A stretch of DNA of 64,000 nt from Ancylobacter pratisalsi (GTDB taxonomy: Bacteria; Pseudomonadota; Alphaproteobacteria; Rhizobiales; Xanthobacteraceae). This document shows positions 42,470-51,939 of the stretch, piece after piece (position 1 is the first letter of the stretch; each line of letters opens with the position of its first letter). The position numbers and the translations under genes were made by a program. Under the pieces are notes generated by a model. That model was not told the DNA's origin and did no database searches. It was given only the letters and a program-made list of their open reading frames with translations. The stretch is taken from contig NZ_CP048630.1 of NCBI RefSeq assembly GCF_010669125.1, positions 4,088,001 through 4,152,000 of the forward strand, in the 5' to 3' direction.

Positions 42470-44473
42470 ATGTCCGAAAATCCCGCGAGTGAGAACGTTG
42501 CCGGCGGCCCGGCAACCGTGAACCTCACCTTTCCCGACGGCGCCGTCCGAGCCTTTGCCTCCGGCACCACCGGCACCGAGGTCGCCGCCTCCATCGCCAA
42601 GTCGCTCGCCAAGAAGTCGCTGGCGATGAAGCTCGACGGTGCGCTGACCGATCTTTCCGACCCTATCACCACGGATGCCCGCTTCGAGCTGGTCACCCGC
42701 GAAAGCCCGGACGCGCTGGAGCTGATCCGCCACGACGCGGCGCATGTGCTCGCGCAGGCGGTGCAGGAACTGTGGCCCGGCACGCAGGTGACCATCGGCC
42801 CGGTGATCGAGAACGGATTCTATTACGACTTCTTCCGCAATGAGCCGTTCTCGCTGGACGATTTCCCCGCCATCGAGAAGAAGATGCGCGAGATCATCGC
42901 CCGCGATGCGCCCTTCTCCAAGGAAGTGTGGGACCGCGACGAGACCAAGCGCGTCTTCGCCGAGAAGGGCGAGGCGTTCAAGGTCGAGCTGGTGGACGCT
43001 ATCCCCGCCGACCAGACGATCAAGATCTACAAGCAGGGCGAGTGGTTCGACCTCTGCCGGGGCCCGCACATGCCGAGCGTGGGCAAGGTGGGCGACGCCT
43101 TCAAGCTGATGAAGGTGGCCGGGGCCTACTGGCGCGGGGATTCCCGCAACCCGATGCTGACGCGCATCTACGGCACCGCGTGGCGCACCCGCGAGGAGCT
43201 GGACACCTATCTCCACCAGCTGGAGGAGGCGGAAAAGCGCGACCATCGCCGGCTTGGCCGGGAGATGGACCTGTTCCACTTCCAGGAGGAAGGGCCGGGC
43301 GTCGTGTTCTGGCACCCGAAGGGCTGGAGCATGTTCCAGAACCTCATCGCCTATATGCGCCGGCGCCTTGCCGCCGACTACCAGGAGGTGAACGCCCCGC
43401 AGGTGCTGGACAAGTCGCTGTGGGAGACCTCGGGCCACTGGGGCTGGTACAAGGACAACATGTTCAAGGTGCAGCCCGCCGGCGACACCGAGGACAATGA
43501 CCGGGTCTATGCGCTGAAGCCGATGAACTGCCCCGGCCATGTGCAGATCTTCAAACACGGGCTGAAAAGCTACCGCGACCTGCCCCTGCGCTTCGCCGAA
43601 TTCGGCGCGGTGCACCGCTACGAGCCCTCTGGCGCGCTGCACGGGCTGATGCGGGTGCGCGGCTTCACCCAGGACGACGCCCACATCTTCTGCACCGAGG
43701 AGCAGATGGCGGCGGAGTGCCTGAAGATCAACGATCTGATCCTGTCGACCTATGCCGATTTCGGCTTCGAGGAAATCGTGGTGAAGCTCTCCACGCGCCC
43801 GGACAAGCGCGTCGGCTCCGACGAGGTGTGGGACCACGCCGAGGAGGTGATGGGCCGGGTGCTGAAGCAGATCGAGGCGCAGTCCGGCGGCCGCATCAAG
43901 ACCGACATCCTGCCGGGCGAGGGCGCGTTCTACGGGCCGAAATTCGAGTACACGCTGCGCGACGCCATCGGGCGCGAGTGGCAGTGCGGCACCACGCAGG
44001 TCGACTTCAACCTGCCCGAACGCTTCGGCGCGTTCTATGTCGACGCCGACGGCAGCAAGAAGACGCCGGTGATGATCCATCGCGCCATCTGCGGCTCGAT
44101 GGAGCGCTTCACCGGCATCCTGATCGAGCACTTCGCCGGGCATTTCCCGCTGTGGCTGGCGCCGACGCAGTCGGTGGTCGCGACGATCACGTCCGACGGC
44201 GACGACTATGCGCGGGAGATTGCGGCGGCGGCCACCAAGATGGGGCTGCGCGTGAGCACCGACCTGCGCAACGAGAAGATCAACTACAAGGTCCGCGAGC
44301 ACTCCCACGCCAAGGTGCCCGCGCTGCTGGTGGTGGGTCGCAAGGAAGCCGCGGATCGGACGGTTTCGATCCGCCGCCTGGGTTCTCCGAACCAGACCAC
44401 GCTGCCGCTGGACGAAGCGCTGGCGGCGCTGGTGGCCGAGGCCTGCCCGCCCGATACCGCACGGGCGGACTGA
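42470..44473 (+). CDS. thrS: Threonyl-tRNA synthetase
   Basis: The 667-residue class II synthetase has all expected parts: a TGS domain (about 15-75), an editing domain with [11 protein letters not shown] near residue 85, the catalytic core from about residue 260 to 545 (motif 2 FRYEP-like [23 protein letters not shown]; motif 3 [13 protein letters not shown]) and an anticodon-binding domain (about 560-660). Zn ligands include Cys in MNCPGHV near residue 350. ATG 42470 has AGGAG upstream; the frame opens earlier at 42353 within yidD. No T-box or other leader structure was found. A hairpin lies 28 bases after the stop. Confidence 0.97.
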   Translation: MSENPASENVAGGPATVNLTFPDGAVRAFASGTTGTEVAASIAKSLAKKSLAMKLDGALTDLSDPITTDARFELVTRESPDALELIRHDAAHVLAQAVQELWPGTQVTIGPVIENGFYYDFFRNEPFSLDDFPAIEKKMREIIARDAPFSKEVWDRDETKRVFAEKGEAFKVELVDAIPADQTIKIYKQGEWFDLCRGPHMPSVGKVGDAFKLMKVAGAYWRGDSRNPMLTRIYGTAWRTREELDTYLHQLEEAEKRDHRRLGREMDLFHFQEEGPGVVFWHPKGWSMFQNLIAYMRRRLAADYQEVNAPQVLDKSLWETSGHWGWYKDNMFKVQPAGDTEDNDRVYALKPMNCPGHVQIFKHGLKSYRDLPLRFAEFGAVHRYEPSGALHGLMRVRGFTQDDAHIFCTEEQMAAECLKINDLILSTYADFGFEEIVVKLSTRPDKRVGSDEVWDHAEEVMGRVLKQIEAQSGGRIKTDILPGEGAFYGPKFEYTLRDAIGREWQCGTTQVDFNLPERFGAFYVDADGSKKTPVMIHRAICGSMERFTGILIEHFAGHFPLWLAPTQSVVATITSDGDDYAREIAAAATKMGLRVSTDLRNEKINYKVREHSHAKVPALLVVGRKEAADRTVSIRRLGSPNQTTLPLDEALAALVAEACPPDTARAD

Positions 44474-44501
44474 CCGACGCAACGGCGCGATTTCCGCGAT
44501 G

Positions 44502-44533
44502 GCCGGCCGGTGAAAAAGTACTCATCGGCCGGC
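44502..44533 (+). terminator. Stem-loop after thrS, possible terminator
   Basis: GCCGGCCGGTG (44502-44512) pairs with CATCGGCCGGC (44523-44533), with one G-U pair and a ten-base loop. No T-run follows, so it may be a rho-independent-like end or an mRNA 3' stabiliser. Confidence 0.45.
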
Positions 44534-44726
44534 AGCGCGGCGCGTTGCGCCGGCACGCATGCGCCGATAGCGTCGGTATCGGACGTCGTACGTGAGTCGG
44601 CGCCCGGGGATCAGTGGTCATGCGTTTGGCGCGGTGCTGGATCCCTCCCGCTGCGAGACGCCAGACCCCTTTCTCCGCAACGGTGCTCACACAGGCAGGT
44701 CCTGTGTGACGAGGGGGGCGTTATCC

Positions 44727-45626
44727 ATGAAAACCGTGAAATGGCTGTGCGCGGCCGGGCTGGTGGCTGCGGGAATGCTGCCGTATTCCGGCGCGCAGGC
44801 GGCCGACCCGGCTGCCACACCGGCACCGGCTGAATCCCTGGTTCCGGCGAGCGCTTTCTTCGTCGGCGGCGGCGGCAGCTTCAATTCGACCCGCTTCACC
44901 GACCAGACACTTTACGCACAGGGCGTCTCGACGATCTATCTGGGCGGTGTGGAGATCGGCGATGGCTATGCCGGCGGGCCGATGACGCCGAACTTCGACA
45001 GCTCGAACGATTTCAGCGGCATGCTGCAGTTCGGCTATTTCCGGCACTTCACCGGCACCGACTGGCTCTGGGGCGCCAAGGTGACCTACAACTATATCGG
45101 TGCGGAGTCCGAGATCGAGCCGGTGATCGTGCCGCAGGTCGGCGCCTTTACCGGGCCGTCGCCGGGCACTTTCGAGGGCAACGTGGTCGCCCGTTCCTAT
45201 TCTACGCGCGTCAACAACCAGTTCGCGCTGGTTCCCTTTCTCGGTCGCTCGTTCGACAAGGGCTTCTTCTACTTCGGCGCCGGCCCCACGCTGTCGCGCG
45301 TGGAATACGCCTTCAACGATGTCGTGGGCTTCGCCGATCTCAGCGGCGTGCACTATGACATCACCGGATGGTCGGACAGCTATTCCAGCACGAGCTGGGT
45401 CTGGGGCGGCGAGGTCGTGATCGGCGCGACCTATTTCCTGACGCCGGACTGGTTCGTCGACGCCAGCTACACCTATTCCACCACGGAAAAGACCAGCAAG
45501 GGCTATTCCGGCCCGTTCGCTACCGAGACGCGCACGGGTTACACCGATACCGGCGTGCTGAGCGGCAGCTTCACCGGTCGTTCCAACACCCAGACCTTCA
45601 TGGTCTCGATCAACCGGGCATTCTGA
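44727..45626 (+). CDS. Outer-membrane beta-barrel protein
   Basis: The 299-residue protein has a signal peptide (WLCAAGLVAAGMLPYSGAQA before ADPAATP) and then alternating hydrophobic strands rich in Tyr, Phe and Ser (FSGMLQFGYFRHFTG; LWGAKVTYNYIGA; FVDASYTYSTTEKT), ending in MVSINRAF with a terminal Phe as required for barrel assembly. It most resembles the Omp/porin-like 8-strand barrels of Hyphomicrobiales. No specific cargo is suggested. ATG 44727 is chosen at the signal peptide; the frame opens upstream at 44592 without one. It is followed by a convergent small secreted protein gene. Confidence 0.85.
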   Translation: MKTVKWLCAAGLVAAGMLPYSGAQAADPAATPAPAESLVPASAFFVGGGGSFNSTRFTDQTLYAQGVSTIYLGGVEIGDGYAGGPMTPNFDSSNDFSGMLQFGYFRHFTGTDWLWGAKVTYNYIGAESEIEPVIVPQVGAFTGPSPGTFEGNVVARSYSTRVNNQFALVPFLGRSFDKGFFYFGAGPTLSRVEYAFNDVVGFADLSGVHYDITGWSDSYSSTSWVWGGEVVIGATYFLTPDWFVDASYTYSTTEKTSKGYSGPFATETRTGYTDTGVLSGSFTGRSNTQTFMVSINRAF

Positions 45627-45668
45627 ACCCGGTCGCGGAAACGCGGCAGCGGACTTGCCTTCCCGCGC

Positions 45669-45956
45669 TCACGGCGTGCGCGGGGAGGGAGCCGGCGGCA
45701 GGACCGTGCGGTTGAACGGGTTGGTCTCTCGCTGGGTCGGGTTAGTGTTGGCGCCCGGAACGTTGAGCGAGCGCTGGCCCGGCGTCCAGTAGGACGGACC
45801 CTGCATCAGGTTCTGCTTGTTGGGCTTCACGGCGTCCGGGCGCGAGGGCATGTAGTTCGGCGTCACCTTGTTGGGCGTGGTGGAAAGTTGCGCCTGCGCC
45901 GCGCCGGTCGCCCCCACCAGCAGCGCAAGCGCGCCACACACCCATATTCTGTTCAT
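45669..45956 (-). CDS. Small secreted protein of unknown function
   Basis: The 95-residue protein begins MNRIWVCGALALLVGATGAAQA, a clear signal peptide, followed by an Asn/Pro-rich stretch (QLSTTPNKVTPNYMPSRPDAVK; TPGQRSLNVPGANTNPTQRE) with no hydrophobic core. It is unlikely to be globular and could be a cell-envelope or extracellular peptide. The frame opens upstream at 46034, but the signal peptide fixes the start at ATG 45954-45956. It converges with the outer-membrane barrel gene. I found no family match by eye. Confidence 0.65.
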   Translation of the reverse strand: MNRIWVCGALALLVGATGAAQAQLSTTPNKVTPNYMPSRPDAVKPNKQNLMQGPSYWTPGQRSLNVPGANTNPTQRETNPFNRTVLPPAPSPRTP

Positions 45957-46152
45957 TTCCAACCTCGCATTCCTCCTCTCATGTAGGGCGCGCGGCCACC
46001 GAGCGCCATGGCCGGGCTCACCCCGGGAACGCATAGGTGGCGAATGGCCGGGAGAATCCGGCGCGCGGCGTTGCTAAGCCGGTGCTTTGCGTGGATATTC
46101 CGCCCCACGCCTCTTCGGGCGGCTCTCTTCCAGGGACGGCGGATTCGGACAC

Positions 46153-47331
46153 ATGGCAGACCAGAACCCGCAGATTCTGGTGGTCGACGATGTCGCCGAG
46201 AATCGTGACCTGCTTATCCGTCGGATGCGGCGGCTCGGTTTCACGCGCATCGACGAGGCCGCGGACGGGGTCCAGGCGCTCGCAGCCATCGGGCAGACGT
46301 CCTACGATCTTGTGCTGCTCGACATCATGATGCCGGAGCTGGACGGTTTCGGTGTGCTTGACGCGCTGCGCAGCGACGGGCGGATCAATGACATACCGGT
46401 GATCGTGATCTCCGCGCTCAACGAGATCGAGCCGGTGGTGCGCTGCATCGAGCTGGGCGCCGACGATTTCCTGTTCAAGCCATTCAACCCGACGCTGCTG
46501 CGCGCCCGCGTGCTCGCCACGCTGGAGAAGAAGGCGCTACGGGACCAGACGCGCGACGAGCTGAAGCGCAAGCTGGTGGAGCTGAACGAGGCGCGCACCC
46601 TGCAGCTTTCGCTCGTTCCGCCTGCCTTCGACGCCGCCTTCGGCGGGCGGCGGCTCGGTATCGACGTGCTGCTGGAGCCGGCGAAGGAAGTGGGCGGCGA
46701 CCTGGTCGACTACTTCCCTGTCGGCGACGCGCTGATGGTTCTGGTGATCGGCGACGTTTCCGACAAGGGCGCGGCGGCGGCGCTGATGATGGCGCGCACC
46801 TATTCGATTTTCCGCGCCCTGTCCGGCCGTCCCGATGCGGTCGACCTCTTCGCCGATCCGGCGAAGGCGGTGGATCTTGCCAATGATGCGCTGGCACGGG
46901 CCAATCCCGGCTGCATGTTCGTCACCCTGCTGCTGGCGAGCGTGCATGTGTCGAGCGGGCGGCTGTCCTATGTGCGCGCGGGGCATGTGCCGCCCTATCT
47001 GCGCGGCACCGACGGGAATGTGCAGCGGCTGTCCGGGGCCGGCGGGCCCGCGCTCGGCGTGGTGGAGGGGTTCGCCTACCGCTCGGCCGAGATCGGGCTG
47101 GCGCCGGGCGACAGGCTGCTGACCGTGACGGATGGTTTCACCGAGGCCCAGAACGCGGCCCAGGAACTGTTCGGCGAGGAGCGGGTAGGCGCCTTCCTGG
47201 CGAGGGGAGGCGTGCCGGCCGGCAACACGCTGGGCACGCTCGCGGCCGAGGTGCGGGTCTTCGAGGCTGGGCAGCCGGCCTTTGACGACATGGCCGCGAT
47301 CCTGCTCAGCTATGACGCGCCGGAAGCCTAG
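46153..47331 (+). CDS. Response regulator with PP2C/SpoIIE-type phosphatase output
   Basis: The 392-residue protein has a receiver domain (about 8-125; VVDDVAEN, phosphoacceptor LLDIMMPELDG, Lys in FLFKPFN), a helical linker and a PP2C/SpoIIE phosphatase domain (about 165-388) with EPAKEVGGDLVDYF, LVIGDVSDKGAAAALMMA and LLTVTDGFTEAQN giving the metal-binding Asp and Gly residues. In RsbU/RsbP-like systems such proteins dephosphorylate STAS antagonists and thus start partner switching. A STAS and an RsbW-like gene lie 5 kb away (51936-52726), and the kinase and receiver follow directly, so all may form one circuit. ATG 46153 begins the receiver sequence. Confidence 0.92.
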   Translation: MADQNPQILVVDDVAENRDLLIRRMRRLGFTRIDEAADGVQALAAIGQTSYDLVLLDIMMPELDGFGVLDALRSDGRINDIPVIVISALNEIEPVVRCIELGADDFLFKPFNPTLLRARVLATLEKKALRDQTRDELKRKLVELNEARTLQLSLVPPAFDAAFGGRRLGIDVLLEPAKEVGGDLVDYFPVGDALMVLVIGDVSDKGAAAALMMARTYSIFRALSGRPDAVDLFADPAKAVDLANDALARANPGCMFVTLLLASVHVSSGRLSYVRAGHVPPYLRGTDGNVQRLSGAGGPALGVVEGFAYRSAEIGLAPGDRLLTVTDGFTEAQNAAQELFGEERVGAFLARGGVPAGNTLGTLAAEVRVFEAGQPAFDDMAAILLSYDAPEA

Positions 47332-47350
47332 ATCTATGGGAAGATACGCC

Positions 47351-49666
47351 ATGCCGGAGAATGCTCTGGACCAGACGCAGGCGGGCCGCGAGGCCACGCT
47401 GCTGCGCGCCACGCTCGAGAACATGTCCCAGGGTGTCGCCATGTACGACGCCGACCACCGGCTGGTGACGTGGAACACGCTGTTCTGCGAGTATCTCGAC
47501 ATGCCGGCCGAGTTTCTCGGCTCCGAGCACACCTTCGAGGACTACATCCGCTATCTCGGCTCGCGCGGCGAATTCGGCGACGTCGACATCGAGACCGCGC
47601 TCGCCAAGCGCGTCGCCCAGCTCGACAAATCCCACTCCTTCGAGCGCACCCGTCCCGACGGGACGATTCTGGAGGTGCGGCGCGACCCGGTGCCGGGCGG
47701 CGGCTTCATCGCCATCTATACCGACATCACCCAGCGCAAGATCGCGGAGATGAAGCTGCGCGAGGACGAGGAGCAACTGCGCGCCATCGATTCCGCCGCG
47801 CCCGTGGGCGTGCTCATCATGGATATCGCCACGCACACCGTGCGCCATGCCAATGGCTGCTTCGCCCGGCTGATCGGGCGCCAGGCGGGCGAACTGATCG
47901 ATCGGCCCGTCGCCGCGCTGTTCGCCGAGCCGGCGAAAGGCGCCGAGCTGACGGACGTACTGCTGACGCCGCTCACCGAAGGCCGGGAATTCTACCTGCC
48001 GCGGGCCGATGGCACCGAGATCTGCACCATGGTCTCGCACGAACCGCTGGAATTCCGGGGTTCCAGCGCTGTCATCGCCACCTTCGTCGACATCTCCGAC
48101 CGCGTGCGCATGGAGCAGCAACTGCGCGAGGCGAAGGAAGCCGCCGAATCCGCGAGCCGGGTGAAGTCCGCTTTCCTCGCCAATATGAGCCACGAGCTGC
48201 GCACACCGCTCAACGCCATCATCGGCTATAGCGAGATCCTGTCGGAGGACGCGGCCGACGAGGGCAACACCGCCATGGTGGCCGACCTCGACAAGATACA
48301 GGGCGCCGGCAAGCATCTGCTCGGGCTGATCAACGACATCCTCGACCTGTCCAAGATCGAGGCCGGGCGCATGGATGTCTATCTGGAGCAGGTGTTCCTC
48401 GCGCGCATGGTCGACGAGGTGAAGACCATCGTCGGGCCGATGATGGCCAAGAACGAGAACCGCTTCGTCATCGACTGTCCGATCGATATCGGTTCACTGC
48501 GCACCGATGTGACCAAGCTCAAGCAGAGCCTCATCAATCTGCTCAGCAATGCCGCCAAGTTCACCAAGAATGGCGAAGTGGCGCTGCATCTGTCGCGCCA
48601 TCAGGGCGAGGAGGGTCCGGTGATCCGCTTCGACGTGACCGACAGCGGCATCGGCATGAATGACGAGCAGATGGGGCGGCTGTTCCAGGCCTTCACCCAG
48701 GCGGATTCCTCCACCACGCGCAATTTCGGCGGCACCGGCCTCGGGCTGACCATCACCAAGCACTTTGCCGCCATGCTGGGGGGCACCATTGCGGTGCGCA
48801 GCACGCCCGGCGAGGGATCGACCTTCACCATCGAGCTGCCGTTGGAGCGCGACGCGGCGGCGGCCGTCGACCTGCCGGACATCGACAGCGCCGCGCCCGC
48901 GGATCCCGGCGCCATCACGGTGCTGGTGGTGGATGACGACCCTGCGGTGCACGAGGTGCTGGCGGCGACGCTGGGCAAGGAGGGCTATGTGCTGCGCCAC
49001 GCGCGCGATGGCGTCGAGGCGCTGAACATCATGCGTCACGATCCGCCGGACATCGTGACGCTCGACGTGATGATGCCGAAGATCGACGGTTGGTCCGTGC
49101 TCGGCATCATGAAGTCCGAGCCGGCGCTGGAGCATATCCCGGTGATCATGCTCACCATCGTCGATGACCGTAACCTCGGCTATTCGCTCGGCGCGGCGGA
49201 ATACATGACCAAGCCGGTCGACCGGCAGCGTTTGATCGCGCTGATCCACAAATTTGCGCCGGGCGACGACCATTCGGTGCTGGTGGTCGACGACGATCCG
49301 CAGGTGCGGGCCATGGTGAGCAAGACCATTGAGGGCGTGGGCCTGCACCCCATCGAGGCGGCGAACGGCCAGAAGGCGCTCGACTGGCTGTACGCCCATC
49401 CGCGTCCCTCTCTGGTGCTGCTGGACCTGATGATGCCGGAGATGGACGGCTTCAGCTTTCTCGAGCATGTGCGCGGCAAGCCGGAATTCGACGACCTTCC
49501 CATCGTGGTGCTGACGGCCAAGGAACTGACCGAGGACGAGCGCAGCTTCCTCGCCCGCAACACTCTGCTCATTCTCAGCAAGAGCGCACAGCCGCTCGGC
49601 ACGCTCGGCGCCGCACTGGCGAACATCGCCGGGCACGGAACGCCGGCGCGGCCGGCAGGGCGATAG
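47351..49666 (+). CDS. Hybrid histidine kinase with two PAS and two receiver domains
   Basis: The 771-residue protein has no membrane segment. PAS domains lie at about 20-130 (MSQGVAMYDADHRLVTWNT) and 145-265; HisKA has phosphoacceptor His281 in NMSHELRTPLNAIIGYSEIL; the ATPase domain has N-box LINLLSNAAKFT and G boxes DSGIGM and GGTGLGLTI; then receivers at about 522-640 (DIVTLDVMMPKIDG) and 645-760 (LVLLDLMMPEMDG). The final segment lacks an Hpt. The stop of the phosphatase gene and this start are 19 bases apart; the DivK-like receiver follows by 15 bases, so the three are probably one operon. The PAS domains suggest cytoplasmic sensing of an unknown ligand or redox signal. Confidence 0.93.
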   Translation: MPENALDQTQAGREATLLRATLENMSQGVAMYDADHRLVTWNTLFCEYLDMPAEFLGSEHTFEDYIRYLGSRGEFGDVDIETALAKRVAQLDKSHSFERTRPDGTILEVRRDPVPGGGFIAIYTDITQRKIAEMKLREDEEQLRAIDSAAPVGVLIMDIATHTVRHANGCFARLIGRQAGELIDRPVAALFAEPAKGAELTDVLLTPLTEGREFYLPRADGTEICTMVSHEPLEFRGSSAVIATFVDISDRVRMEQQLREAKEAAESASRVKSAFLANMSHELRTPLNAIIGYSEILSEDAADEGNTAMVADLDKIQGAGKHLLGLINDILDLSKIEAGRMDVYLEQVFLARMVDEVKTIVGPMMAKNENRFVIDCPIDIGSLRTDVTKLKQSLINLLSNAAKFTKNGEVALHLSRHQGEEGPVIRFDVTDSGIGMNDEQMGRLFQAFTQADSSTTRNFGGTGLGLTITKHFAAMLGGTIAVRSTPGEGSTFTIELPLERDAAAAVDLPDIDSAAPADPGAITVLVVDDDPAVHEVLAATLGKEGYVLRHARDGVEALNIMRHDPPDIVTLDVMMPKIDGWSVLGIMKSEPALEHIPVIMLTIVDDRNLGYSLGAAEYMTKPVDRQRLIALIHKFAPGDDHSVLVVDDDPQVRAMVSKTIEGVGLHPIEAANGQKALDWLYAHPRPSLVLLDLMMPEMDGFSFLEHVRGKPEFDDLPIVVLTAKELTEDERSFLARNTLLILSKSAQPLGTLGAALANIAGHGTPARPAGR

Positions 49667-49681
49667 GCGGGAGTTTCGACC

Positions 49682-50050
49682 ATGGCCAAGATCCTGCTCG
49701 TGGAAGACAACGAGATGAACCGCGACATGCTCTCGCGGCGGCTGGAGCGCAAAGGCTTCGAGGTCATCGTCGCCGTGAACGGGCAGGAGGGCGTGGACCT
49801 CGCCCTGGCGCAGAAGCCGGACCTGATCCTGATGGATATGAGCCTGCCGGTGATGGACGGCTGGGAGGCGACCCGCCAGGTGAAGGCGAATGCGCAGACG
49901 GCCGCGATTCCGGTCATCGCGCTCACCGCCCACGCCATGGCGCAGGACCGCGAGGAGGCAATGGCGGCGGGGTGCGACGACTTCGACACCAAGCCGGTGG
50001 AACTGCCGCGCCTGCTGGCCAAGATCGAGGCCTTTCTCGCGCCGGGCTAG
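49682..50050 (+). CDS. Single-domain response regulator (DivK/CheY type)
   Basis: The 122-residue protein is only a receiver: acidic LLVEDNEMNRD at the start, phosphoacceptor near Asp53 in LILMDMSLPVMDG, Thr in ALTAHAM and Lys in DTKPVELP. Its close match is DivK-like receivers (LVEDNEMN), which relay phosphate between kinases and phosphotransferases. It is the third gene of the operon with the receiver-phosphatase and the hybrid kinase, so it probably carries phosphate within that module. It starts 15 bases after the kinase stop. A role in cell-cycle polarity, as for Caulobacter DivK, cannot be assumed. Confidence 0.92.
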   Translation: MAKILLVEDNEMNRDMLSRRLERKGFEVIVAVNGQEGVDLALAQKPDLILMDMSLPVMDGWEATRQVKANAQTAAIPVIALTAHAMAQDREEAMAAGCDDFDTKPVELPRLLAKIEAFLAPG

Positions 50051-50225
50051 GGCATGCGGGCGCTGCCGCAAGTCCTTGCCCAGCCCGCCATTTCTCACCA
50101 CTGGATTGCGCCGCGTCCTCTCAACCCGAGTTGCCTTTGACCCCGCCTTGCTGCCTCCCCTTTGCTGCCGCCGCCTGCAATGTTTACGGGCCCACGCACA
50201 TGCCGCGCCGCCGGGCGTGCATGCC

Positions 50226-51830
50226 ATGAGCACGCTCGCGACGATCGCGTCCCTCATGAGCGGGCTCGGCCTGTTCTTCCTCGGCGTGCGGGGACTTTCC
50301 GCCAGCCTTGTGCCGCTGATAGGGCGGCGCGCCCGCGCGGCCTTCGCGGCTGCCCTTCAGGGGCAGGTGAGCTGTGCGGCGAGCGGAATCGTTGCCGGTC
50401 TGGTGACGCAGAGTTCGACGGCGGTCTCCTGGATCATCGTCTCCTTTGTGAAGGGCGGCGTGCTGGGAGAGGGGAAGGCGCTGCTGGCGCCGACCTGGGC
50501 CAATGTCGGCACCGCGCTGCTGCCGATGATCGTGGCCATCGATACGTCGGTGGCGGCGGGGCTGATCATCGGCATTGTGGGCTTTGCCACCTATTTCAAG
50601 CTGGCGCGCGGCGACCGGCTTCGGCAGGCGCTGGACGCGGCGCTGGGCGCGGCGCTGCTGCTGTTCGGCATGCATCTGGTCTCGGTCGCGGTGGAGCCGC
50701 TGCGCGAAGGGTTGATGCAGAACGCCTGGTGGGACGCGGCGCTGCAGTCGCCCCTGCTGCTTGCGGCCATCGGCGGCGTCTTTGCGTTGGCCGCGCAGTC
50801 TTCCTCCGTCGCCGCGGCCATTGCGGTGGCGGCCGTTGCTACCGGTCTGCTCGACCTTGCCGAGGCGCTGCCGCTGGTGGTGGGGGCCAATTTCGCCGGG
50901 GCGCTGAACAATGCGCTGCTGATACCCGGCGAGAGCGCGGCCGGGCGGGTCGTGTTCGGCCTGCAGGTGGTGCAGAAGCTCGGCGGGACGCTGCTGCTGC
51001 TGGTGCTGTTCCTCTATGGCGCAATCGACGGGGAGGCACTGGCCAACCTGCTCGACGCCATGGGCGAGCACGCCGCGGCGCAGCTCGCGGTCCTGTTCGT
51101 ACTGGCGCAGGTGGCCGGGGCGTTGATCACGAACCTCATGGAAAAACCGACACGGCGGTTGCTCCGGCGGCTGAAGTCCAATACGGCGGAGACGCTCGGC
51201 CAACCGGCTTTCCTGATGCGCGAGGCGCTGAACGACCCGACCACCGCGCTCGACCTTGCCCTGCGCGAGCTGGCCCGGCTGACCGCGCGGCTGCCGCAGA
51301 TGCTCGACCATGTGCGCGACGAGGCCGTGGCCTCGACACCCCCGCCCATGGTGCTGCGCGCGGCGGGGCTGACCCTGACCGGCACGGTGAAAGCCTATCT
51401 GGCGTCGTTGCTCGACCGCCAGCTCGCCAGCTCCCGCGTTTCCAGCGCGCTGCTGCTTGATGATGTGGCGGCGACGGTGGCGGCCCTCAACGAGGCGCTC
51501 GCCGAATTCGTCGATGCCGCCAGCCCGGCGTCACAGCTACCCAGCGCGGGGCGGCTGATCGAGGCGCTGCACGCGATACTGGAGGCTGTGGCGGACCATG
51601 CCGCGAGCCTCGGCGCCGAGGATCCGGAGCTGGTGCTGAGCCTGCTGGGACATCGCGACCAGCTGATGGACGAACTGCGCCACCGGCTCTCGACCGAGGC
51701 CGGGGTGGCCCCGCGGGCGCTGGATGGGCTGTTCCGCATGACGGTGCTGTTCGAGCGCATCGTGTGGCTGTCGCGCCGGCTGGTGAACGGCTTTTCCCAG
51801 GCGCACCGTTCGCTGGGCGCCGATATGTGA
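50226..51830 (+). CDS. Na/Pi cotransporter family protein with PhoU-like C-terminus
   Basis: The 534-residue protein has eight or nine membrane segments in the first 310 residues with the two inverted QSS repeats of the NptA/PNaS family: LVTQSSTAVSWIIVSFV near residue 61 and LAAQSSSVAAAIAVAA near residue 188. The C-terminal 220 residues are helical and PhoU-like. It probably imports phosphate or another anion with sodium. ATG 50226 is chosen after the overlapping upstream frame. A gap of about 175 bases separates it from the DivK-like gene, so it may have its own promoter. It may tie phosphate state to the signalling genes beside it, but that is only positional evidence. Confidence 0.88.
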   Translation: MSTLATIASLMSGLGLFFLGVRGLSASLVPLIGRRARAAFAAALQGQVSCAASGIVAGLVTQSSTAVSWIIVSFVKGGVLGEGKALLAPTWANVGTALLPMIVAIDTSVAAGLIIGIVGFATYFKLARGDRLRQALDAALGAALLLFGMHLVSVAVEPLREGLMQNAWWDAALQSPLLLAAIGGVFALAAQSSSVAAAIAVAAVATGLLDLAEALPLVVGANFAGALNNALLIPGESAAGRVVFGLQVVQKLGGTLLLLVLFLYGAIDGEALANLLDAMGEHAAAQLAVLFVLAQVAGALITNLMEKPTRRLLRRLKSNTAETLGQPAFLMREALNDPTTALDLALRELARLTARLPQMLDHVRDEAVASTPPPMVLRAAGLTLTGTVKAYLASLLDRQLASSRVSSALLLDDVAATVAALNEALAEFVDAASPASQLPSAGRLIEALHAILEAVADHAASLGAEDPELVLSLLGHRDQLMDELRHRLSTEAGVAPRALDGLFRMTVLFERIVWLSRRLVNGFSQAHRSLGADM

Positions 51831-51834
51831 GCGC

Positions 51835-51939
51835 CAGAGCGCCTCAGGCAAATGCCGGCCAACGTCGCCGCTCCGGTCGCTTGTTTTGACGCGTTGTCAT
51901 CACGCGCGCCGGAACCGGCGTCGGTTGAGAGCGCTCTAG
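51835..51939. repeat. Probable dispersed intergenic palindromic repeat
   Basis: The stretch between the Na/Pi and RsbW-like genes has GAGCGC near its left end and GAGCGCTCTAG at its right end, with GTTTTGACGCGTTG and CACGC blocks between. I recognise this kind of pattern from intergenic repeats in Rhizobiales genomes. Copy number cannot be checked in this window. It overlaps the RsbW-like stop codon. Confidence 0.45.
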
